From Rhodococcus sovatensis (GTDB taxonomy: Bacteria > Actinomycetota > Actinomycetes > Mycobacteriales > Mycobacteriaceae), in NCBI RefSeq assembly GCF_037327425.1, contig NZ_CP147846.1:3906001-3970000 (forward strand): a DNA stretch of 64,000 bases. Direction: 5' to 3'. Below, in pieces: positions 58,611 to 64,000 of this stretch (its first letter is position 1; each line of letters opens with the position of its first letter). The notes beneath the pieces are model-generated. The model was given only the letters and a program-made list of their open reading frames with translations, was not told the DNA's origin and made no database searches. The translations under genes were made by a program, and so were the position numbers.

Positions 58611-59157
58611 GTCTGGTCCGCTCTGAACGAAAAGCTCACTGTGGATGCTTGGCTCTGCGGCGAGTTGGCGCCGACGGAAACGTGGAAGCACCACACCTGG
58701 TTGGCGCCGGGGGCCAGCGCTCTCGTGCCGAGGGTCTGCGCGCCCTGCGCGTTGCCGGTGTAGAGCACGGTCACCGAGCCGGTCGGTGCACCCACTGCTG
58801 GACAATCGCCCATCGTGGACACGAGGGTGGCGGTCAGGTTGAGGGGCACCGCACCGATCACCGCCGAACCTTGCAGCCTGTAGTCGAAAGCAACGTCGCC
58901 CGCGTTGCGGATAGATAGCGGGGCCTGCGAGGAGCCGTTCGGCCCGAGGTTCGTCGAACCGAGCGCTGCGAGGACATAGTCGTCGACCTCGGCGCCGTCG
59001 GGACCACTTTGATGTCCAGCGTGCCGGAGTTGAGCGTGCCGCCTGCGACGGCTACCTCGTCGCGCCACAGCGCGCCCGTCGCCTGTGCTGATCCGAAGAT
59101 CACCACGACGACGGACGCTGCCGCGAGCGCCCAGTACCGACTGTGCTTGATCGCCAC
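58607..59157 (-). pseudogene. SipW-dependent exported protein B2, interrupted by a frameshift
   Basis: The N-terminal part (from GTG 59157: YWALAAASVVVVIFGSAQAT, then GALWRDEVAVAGGTLNSGTL) is in one frame and the C-terminal part (VDDYVLAALGSTNLGPNG ... to the stop at 58607) in another. One missing base in the GTGGTCCC run near 59000-59007 explains the break; restoring a G gives a continuous camelysin-like protein of about 183 residues. It may be a true mutation or a sequencing error in a G/C run. Confidence 0.82.
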
Positions 59158-59167
59158 TTGCGACCTG

Positions 59168-59719
59168 CTAGACGGGTCGAACCTGGTCGAGCGTCAAGGT
59201 GAAGCTATTCAGATTGACGGTCTCGTTCTGTGCCACCAGATCGGTCGTCGCCTGGTCGAACGTGATGGTGACGGCGACGGCGACGGTTTGTGTGGGCGAG
59301 GTCAGCGGAAGATCCACGGCAGAACCGTTGGGCAGGGCGGCACCGCCGTCGACTGCCACCGTGGTAGCCAGCGCCGCAGCCAGAGCCGGGTCGCCGGTGA
59401 CCTGCGAGAAGTCGGCCGTGATCGTGGCCTCGATATTCTCACCCGCCGAGTTGACGGTGTAGCTGTTGGTGTAGGTCAGTACGTCGCCAGGGACGATCAG
59501 GTAACCGGACGGATCGGCCCCGATGACGACCGATCCACCCTCCGAGACATCGGTCCAGACGCCGGGCGTACCGGTCGGCTCGAAGTTCAGCTCGCCGGAA
59601 TTGATCGCACCACCGCCGACGGTTTCGGAGTCCTGCCACAGCGCGAGAGTTCCTAGTCCGCCGAGTAGCAGCACCGCGGCCGCGCCAGCGGCGACGGCGC
59701 CCTTGGTTGCTCTATTCAT
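59168..59719 (-). CDS. Alternate-signal exported protein B1 (RER_14450-like family)
   Basis: A 183-residue protein with the family's full alternate signal: NRATKGAVAAGAAAVLLLGG then LGTLALWQDSETVGGGAINSG. The mature domain has LIVPGDVLTYTNSYTVNSAG and a long beta-rich region, with no Cys. First gene of operon B. The ATG at 59719 is preceded by AGAGAAGAGAAG; a start 33 bp upstream is less likely. The family is known by name from Rhodococcus erythropolis. Confidence 0.9.
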   Translation of the reverse strand: MNRATKGAVAAGAAAVLLLGGLGTLALWQDSETVGGGAINSGELNFEPTGTPGVWTDVSEGGSVVIGADPSGYLIVPGDVLTYTNSYTVNSAGENIEATITADFSQVTGDPALAAALATTVAVDGGAALPNGSAVDLPLTSPTQTVAVAVTITFDQATTDLVAQNETVNLNSFTLTLDQVRPV

Positions 59720-59987
59720 GAACTTCTCTTCTCTTTGGGTTCGGCCCTGCATGTACGACGGGCCGGGCGTGAACTACCCGCCGGGGTAGTGAGTGGCTTT
59801 GGTGGGCCAACGCAACTGATTGCGACACTTATTGTTTCGGGAAGCGAAGGGAACCCGTTAGCAAAGTCAAGGTAAAAGTCCGATAGTTCTTTAACAGGAA
59901 TCTAACCAACCGAGACTTACATCCTTTGGCTATCCGCAACGTGCCGAAAGACCCTAGTCGGCCCCAGATATGGTCCAGACAGCACAA
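59720..59987. promoter_or_regulatory. Leader and promoter region of operon B
   Basis: A low-GC region with a 7-bp hairpin in the leader (ACTACCC 59773-59779, GGGTAGT 59784-59790), about 54 bases before the B1 start. Upstream AT-rich DNA (TAAAAGTCCGATAGTTCTTTA) should hold the promoter. No gene seen. Confidence 0.5.
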
Positions 59988-60015
59988 CGCCCCGAGGCAT
60001 TCAAGCCTCGGGGCG
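59988..60015 (-). terminator. Intrinsic terminator-like hairpin downstream of purA
   Basis: A perfect 11-bp stem, CGCCCCGAGGC (59988-59998) with GCCTCGGGGCG (60005-60015), loop ATTCAA. It lies 28 bp past the purA stop on the minus strand. The downstream T tract is weak (GTTGTGCTGT), as is usual in high-GC actinomycetes. Confidence 0.75.
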
Positions 60016-60043
60016 CATCGAACTGTCTATGCCGAGCTATCTA

Positions 60044-61336
60044 CTAGGAATCGAGAATGTCCCGACGCACGATGGTCTGGTCGCGTCCGGGACCGACACC
60101 GATGCACGACATGTAGGCACCCGAGAGCTCCTCGAGCCGCAGAACGTAATTCTGCGCATTCTGCGGAAGATCTTCGAAAGTGCGTGCAGCAGAGATGTCT
60201 TCCCACCAACCAGGCATCTCCTCGTAGATCGGCTTCGCGTGATGGAAACCGGTCTGCGTCATCGGCATTTCGTCGTGCCGCACACCATCGACGTCGTACG
60301 CGACGCAAATCGGAACGGTGTCGAGACTGGAGAGCACGTCGAGCTTGGTCAGGAAGTAATCGGTAATTCCGTTGACGCGAGTCGCGTAGCGCGCAATGAC
60401 AGCGTCGAACCAACCGGTGCGTCGAGCACGCCCGGTGGTGACGCCGACCTCACCACCCTGCTTGGCGAGATACTCGCCGAAGTTGTCGAACAACTCCGTC
60501 GGGAACGGGCCCGATCCGACGCGCGTCGTATAGGCCTTGAGAATGCCGAGGACGGTCGAAATCTTGTTGGGCCCGATACCGGAACCCACAGCCGCGCCGC
60601 CCGCTGTCGGGTTGGACGACGTCACATACGGATAGGTGCCGTGGTCGACGTCGAGCAACGTTCCCTGCGAGCCTTCCAACAACACCGTCTCGCCCCGCTC
60701 CAGCGCCAAGTTGAGCTCGAGCCGGGTGTCCGCGATGCGATGCTTGAAATGCTCGGCCTGGCCGAGAACCTCGTCGACGACCTGCTGTGAATCCAACGCC
60801 CGACGGTTGTAGATCTTCGAGAGCACCTGGTTCTTGAACTCGAGCGCCGCTTCGACCTTCTGCGTCAGGATCTTCTCGTCCAGGACATCGGCCGCACGAA
60901 CGCCGACACGGGCGAACTTGTCCTGGTAGCACGGCCCGATTCCGCGGCCCGTGGTGCCGATCTTCTTGGCTCCGAGGAAACGCTCGGTGACCTTGTCGAT
61001 GGCTACGTGGTACGGCATGATCAGGTGCGCATCGGCGCTGAGCAGCAGGCCCGACGTGTCGACATTCCGCTCCTCCAACCCAGCCAGTTCGGTCAGCAGA
61101 ACGCCGGGGTCGACGACGACGCCGTTGCCGATGATGTTCTTCACGCCCGGTGTCAGGATGCCCGACGGGATCAGGTGCAGAGCGAACTTGTCACCATTCG
61201 GGAGCACCACCGTGTGGCCTGCATTGTTGCCGCCCTGGTAGCGGACAACCCACTGCAGTTGTTCGCCGAACAGATCGGTCGCTTTGCCTTTGCCCTCGTC
61301 GCCCCATTGGGCGCCGATCAGGACTATCGCCGGCAT
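60044..61336 (-). CDS. purA: Adenylosuccinate synthetase
   Basis: A 430-residue enzyme for IMP plus Asp plus GTP to adenylosuccinate. Motifs: IGAQWGDEGKGKATDLFGEQ at the N-terminus, GGNNAGHTVV, TGRGIGPCYQDKFARVGVR, EGSQGTLLDVDHGTYPYVTSSN, and VTTGRARRTGWFD. Complete and at normal length. Its position matches Rv0357c beside Rv0358 and Rv0359. A decayed partial copy lies at 54534-54692. Confidence 0.97.
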   Translation of the reverse strand: MPAIVLIGAQWGDEGKGKATDLFGEQLQWVVRYQGGNNAGHTVVLPNGDKFALHLIPSGILTPGVKNIIGNGVVVDPGVLLTELAGLEERNVDTSGLLLSADAHLIMPYHVAIDKVTERFLGAKKIGTTGRGIGPCYQDKFARVGVRAADVLDEKILTQKVEAALEFKNQVLSKIYNRRALDSQQVVDEVLGQAEHFKHRIADTRLELNLALERGETVLLEGSQGTLLDVDHGTYPYVTSSNPTAGGAAVGSGIGPNKISTVLGILKAYTTRVGSGPFPTELFDNFGEYLAKQGGEVGVTTGRARRTGWFDAVIARYATRVNGITDYFLTKLDVLSSLDTVPICVAYDVDGVRHDEMPMTQTGFHHAKPIYEEMPGWWEDISAARTFEDLPQNAQNYVLRLEELSGAYMSCIGVGPGRDQTIVRRDILDS

Positions 61337-61536
61337 GTGCTCTCCTGGTGTCTCTTCTGTGTAGTGACGTAAGCAGGTTGCTGCCAGGTATCAGGGCAGG
61401 CCGGGACGTAAGTCTAGCCGAGAGGGTGTGGCACCCGTCATGGCGCTACGGTGGTGTCGAACAAGACAGCTCGTGTGCGAGGAGTTGCGACACCGAACAC
61501 CGGCCGATCTGGGAGCACTGTGACAATGGGAGCGCT

Positions 61537-62202
61537 GTGACACCGTTTGTCCTGCACTGTGGAAGCCCTCCGCTGCCGATTTCGCTGACGGACGTACCCC
61601 TCACGTCTGCGTCGCCTGTACCGACCGACGAGGAATGCGACTCGCTCTTCTCCGCGGTCGGCACCATCGCCGACCCCCGAGTGATCGTGCTGGGGAACGA
61701 TGCCTCCCTCGCCGCAGTCTTGACTCGACTGATGCGTACCGAACGACTGCACTTCGAGATTGCGTTCGTACCCGAGACAACGACGTCGGCCGGACACATC
61801 TATCGGCTCGGCACCGGTTCGCGTGCGGCGAAAGTAGCCCTGACCGGAACTGCGAAACCCATGCCCCTCATCCGAGACGACGCAGGCAAGGCCGTCGTCG
61901 GGCGCGCACTGGTGCGCGGGCCTGCAGGTACGGAGCTCGAAGGCGAAGCGTACGTCGACGACACCCAGCTTTTTTCCGGTGCGGTCTCAGGCGTCGAAGT
62001 GGTCCCCACTCCCGAGATGCCCGGCCTCAAAGCCCGTGTGACGGGGCGTCGGCGTCTCTTCGGCCGACGCTGGACTCACGGACGAGCAATGCAGCTGGGT
62101 GCCATCGCCGCTCAACTCACCCGAGACGGAGTCCCCGGCGACAGAGAAGTCAAGCGTTCGACGTTCTACCGTCACGACCGGGAGTGGTTGTTGGTTCGGT
62201 GA
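61537..62202 (+). CDS. Conserved hypothetical protein (Rv0358-like)
   Basis: A 221-residue soluble protein without recognised catalytic motif. Segments: RVIVLGNDASLAAVLTRLMR, VPETTTSAGHIYRLGTGSRA, RLFGRRWTHGRAMQLGAIAA, and a C-terminal FYRHDREWLLVR. The GTG at 61537 is preceded by GGGAGC. It overlaps the M50 protease gene by four bases, so the two are translated together; the same pair occurs next to purA in mycobacteria. Confidence 0.82.
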   Translation: MTPFVLHCGSPPLPISLTDVPLTSASPVPTDEECDSLFSAVGTIADPRVIVLGNDASLAAVLTRLMRTERLHFEIAFVPETTTSAGHIYRLGTGSRAAKVALTGTAKPMPLIRDDAGKAVVGRALVRGPAGTELEGEAYVDDTQLFSGAVSGVEVVPTPEMPGLKARVTGRRRLFGRRWTHGRAMQLGAIAAQLTRDGVPGDREVKRSTFYRHDREWLLVR

Positions 62203-62966
62203 GCATTCCAGTTCGGCGCAACCCAGTCAGACCGAGTCCGGTCTTCCTCGCAGTCGCGGCAATCACCGCCCTGGGCGGCGTACTCGCGTGGACAGCCCAG
62301 TCTGCCGTGCCGGCCCGCATCGGGGTGTTCGTGCTCGTTCTCGCCGGTTGGATACTGACGGTGTGCCTGCACGAATTCGGCCACGCCTACACCGCGTACC
62401 GAGCCGGTGACCGAGAGGTCGAGCTTCGCGGCTACCTCACTCTGAATCCGCTGAAGTACAGCCACCCCCTGCTGTCGGTCGTACTCCCGATCGCCTTCAT
62501 CGCCATCGGAGGCATCGGACTCCCGGGCGGTGCGGTATATCTGCGCACCGGAATGTTCGAGCCGAAGGTTCAGAGGCGAATTGCGTTGGCGGGTCCGTCT
62601 GCGAACGCAATCGTGGCGGTGATCCTGTTGATCGTCATCCGGGTGTTCGGAATGGACGGAGACCACTCCGCATTCTGGTGGGGCCTGAGCTTTCTGGCGT
62701 TCCTTCAGGTCATGGCCACGATCCTGAACCTGTTGCCGATTCCCGGTCTCGACGGGTACGCCGCAATCGAACCTTATCTATCCCACGACACTCGTCGGGC
62801 ACTGGAGAACTTCAAGGGATACGGGATCCTGATCCTGGTGGCGTTCCTCTTCGTGCCCCAGATCAACTCTTTGTTCTTCGACGCCATCTACACCGTCTTC
62901 GGCCTCTCCGGCGTGCCGGAGATCTACGCCCAGTACGGCAACTACCTCATGAGGTTCTGGCTCTGA
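62199..62966 (+). CDS. M50-family membrane zinc protease (Rv0359-like)
   Basis: A 255-residue intramembrane metalloprotease with about six helices. The zinc site is CLHEFGHAYTAY (HExxH) and the second motif NLLPIPGLDGYAAI supplies the third ligand Asp. No PDZ domain is present, as in the short S2P-like group. It may cleave membrane-bound anti-sigma or signal-peptide fragments; the substrate is unknown. GTG at 62199 overlaps the upstream stop. Confidence 0.92.
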   Translation: MSIPVRRNPVRPSPVFLAVAAITALGGVLAWTAQSAVPARIGVFVLVLAGWILTVCLHEFGHAYTAYRAGDREVELRGYLTLNPLKYSHPLLSVVLPIAFIAIGGIGLPGGAVYLRTGMFEPKVQRRIALAGPSANAIVAVILLIVIRVFGMDGDHSAFWWGLSFLAFLQVMATILNLLPIPGLDGYAAIEPYLSHDTRRALENFKGYGILILVAFLFVPQINSLFFDAIYTVFGLSGVPEIYAQYGNYLMRFWL

Positions 62967-63005
62967 CCGCCAGATTTCCGAACAATTCTGTCGCCGTTGG
63001 GAAAG

Positions 63006-63947
63006 TCAGGAGTTGAGTCGGATCATGTCGGCGGCGACCCGCTGGATACCTTCGCGCAGCGACGGCGGCGCGATCACCTCGACACCTGCGCCGAGGGCGA
63101 TGAGCTGCCCGAGCGCAACCTCCTCGGTTTCCAACACGAGGTCCGTCGTCGACCATCCGTCCTCGTCGGGAACGGGGAGTTTGGGAGTCGCCTCGTGGCC
63201 GATGATGCTCGGGAGCATGCGTAGCGCCGACGGTGAGAGCCTGACTCGGCAGTTGTAGGTCCGCAAGGTCCGGTCGAAGGACGCGGCGGCTTCACGCCAC
63301 CATTCGGCGAGATCGAAGCCGACGGGTCTGTTGACCACGTCGGACGTCATTTCCGCGGATTCGATGCGATCCACCCGATACGAGAGAACCGTTCCCGCTC
63401 GCGAGGCAACCAAATACCAGATCGCCGCCTTGACGACGAGACCGAGCGGATCGACCTGCCGCGTAGACCCGCGGTAGCCCAGTTCGAGTCGACGTGCCCC
63501 GAACACCGCCGCACTGATCACTGGTAGATACGGCGTCGACGCGGGTTGCCGGAACCAAGCCGGCACGTCGATGTGGAGCCGCTCACGCCACAGTTGCGCG
63601 TCGGCACGCAAAGGCTCAGGCAAAGCGCCGAGCAGTTTGTTCTCGGCTGCCTCGCTCGCGTCGGCGAGACCGAGATCAGCCGCTATCGAGGGCACTCCGA
63701 GCAGCATCAGAGCCGAGGTCTCGACGCCGGTCATTCCGCTCAACTTCGACTGCCATCCGTCGAGCAGTCGGATTCCACCTCCGGGCCCGGATTCGGTCCA
63801 CAACGGCACTCCCGCCGCACTGAGTGCCGAGATGTCACGGTAGATGGTGCGCACCGACACCCCCACCTGCTCGGCGAGCGCCTGGGCCGTCGCCGAGCGC
63901 CCGTATTGCAGGGTCAGCATCAACTGCAGCAAGCGAGCCGAACGCAT
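63006..63947 (-). CDS. YafY/DeoR-type transcriptional regulator with WYL domain
   Basis: A 313-residue regulator: N-terminal helix-turn-helix (LLQLMLTLQYGRSATAQALA, VSVRTIYRDISAL; residues about 5-45), a middle region, a WYL sensing domain (about 140-230, with DPLGLVVKAAIWYLVAS), and a C-terminal WCX part. Such regulators respond to small molecules or nucleotides and usually control the divergent gene. The palindrome just upstream is the likely operator. The regulated gene lies outside the window. Confidence 0.9.
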   Translation of the reverse strand: MRSARLLQLMLTLQYGRSATAQALAEQVGVSVRTIYRDISALSAAGVPLWTESGPGGGIRLLDGWQSKLSGMTGVETSALMLLGVPSIAADLGLADASEAAENKLLGALPEPLRADAQLWRERLHIDVPAWFRQPASTPYLPVISAAVFGARRLELGYRGSTRQVDPLGLVVKAAIWYLVASRAGTVLSYRVDRIESAEMTSDVVNRPVGFDLAEWWREAAASFDRTLRTYNCRVRLSPSALRMLPSIIGHEATPKLPVPDEDGWSTTDLVLETEEVALGQLIALGAGVEVIAPPSLREGIQRVAADMIRLNS

Positions 63948-63964
63948 GTGCAGATCCTACGAGT

Positions 63965-63991
63965 AATTACTGACAGAAGGTGTCAGTAATT
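63965..63991. promoter_or_regulatory. Palindromic operator of the WYL regulator
   Basis: A perfect 11-bp inverted repeat: AATTACTGACA (63965-63975), five-base spacer, TGTCAGTAATT (63981-63991). It lies 18 bp upstream of the regulator ATG. TGACA-N-TGTCA operators are typical of this regulator class, and the site fits autorepression and control of a divergent gene to the right. Confidence 0.75.
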
Positions 63992-64000
63992 CTCGGCGAT

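Noticed and set aside
1..64000. CRISPR arrays, tRNA or rRNA genes, transposase genes
   Set aside because: No regularly spaced direct repeats, cloverleaf-like sequences, rRNA-like stretches or transposase motifs were seen; a tRNAscan or Infernal run would be decisive.

Overview
The window is high-GC, gene-dense DNA from a mycolic-acid actinomycete, most likely Rhodococcus (Nocardiaceae). The evidence is a coenzyme F420-dependent glucose-6-phosphate dehydrogenase, a PknG/GlnX/GlnH module, a 13E12-type DUF222/HNH gene, an LGFP-repeat protein, a WhiB protein and frequent GTG starts. From memory, much of the gene order matches, in pieces, the Mycobacterium tuberculosis stretch Rv0357c-Rv0433. That assignment needs a database check.

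Layout. 1-3284: end of an Mrp/Mnh cation/proton antiporter operon (C partial, D, E, F, G), every junction overlapping. 3253-10924: PAP2 membrane phosphatase, YbdK ligase, SodC, LytR_C protein and DUF3263 on minus; def, a GNAT and xthA on plus; then a membrane protein. 11035-20862: two small NATD1-like acetyltransferases, thiD, a class III cyclase, an M28 lipoprotein peptidase, an ABC exporter, then thiO-thiS-thiG behind a TPP riboswitch, divergent thiE, and a Nudix-NYN fusion. 20935-28822: glnX-glnH-pknG facing pta-ackA. 28883-33085: a Ddn-like F420 enzyme facing fgd1, DUF202, a GNAT, dodecin and a quinone oxidoreductase. 33180-38721: a DUF222/HNH gene behind a perfect SOS box, a membrane protein, WhiB, HAD phosphatase and isochorismate synthase. 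38800-50312: metZ-rhodanese, a TauD-type dioxygenase, FprA, an SMP-30 protein, amidohydrolase, DUF456-purT, an AMACR/Mcr racemase, MocR and Ogt. 60044-63947: purA, an Rv0358-like protein, an M50 protease and a WYL regulator with a palindromic operator.

The main accessory region is 50333-59719. It is a two-part island on the minus strand that encodes ER/archaeal-type (SipW-like) signal peptidases and exported proteins with the alternate hydrophobic signal ending in AAW or ALW, as in TasA/camelysin. There are three peptidase genes. One is fused to its own substrate-type domain plus a Thr/Ser/Glu-rich tail. Between the two operons lie an LGFP-repeat protein and a decayed stretch that still shows pieces of purA and of the mocR gene, both of which exist intact on the two sides of the island.

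Two families of dispersed palindromic repeats sit at gene ends. One copy supplies the last codons of an acetyltransferase, and another forms the N-terminal codons annotated for isochorismate synthase. I saw no rRNA, tRNA, CRISPR array or transposase gene.
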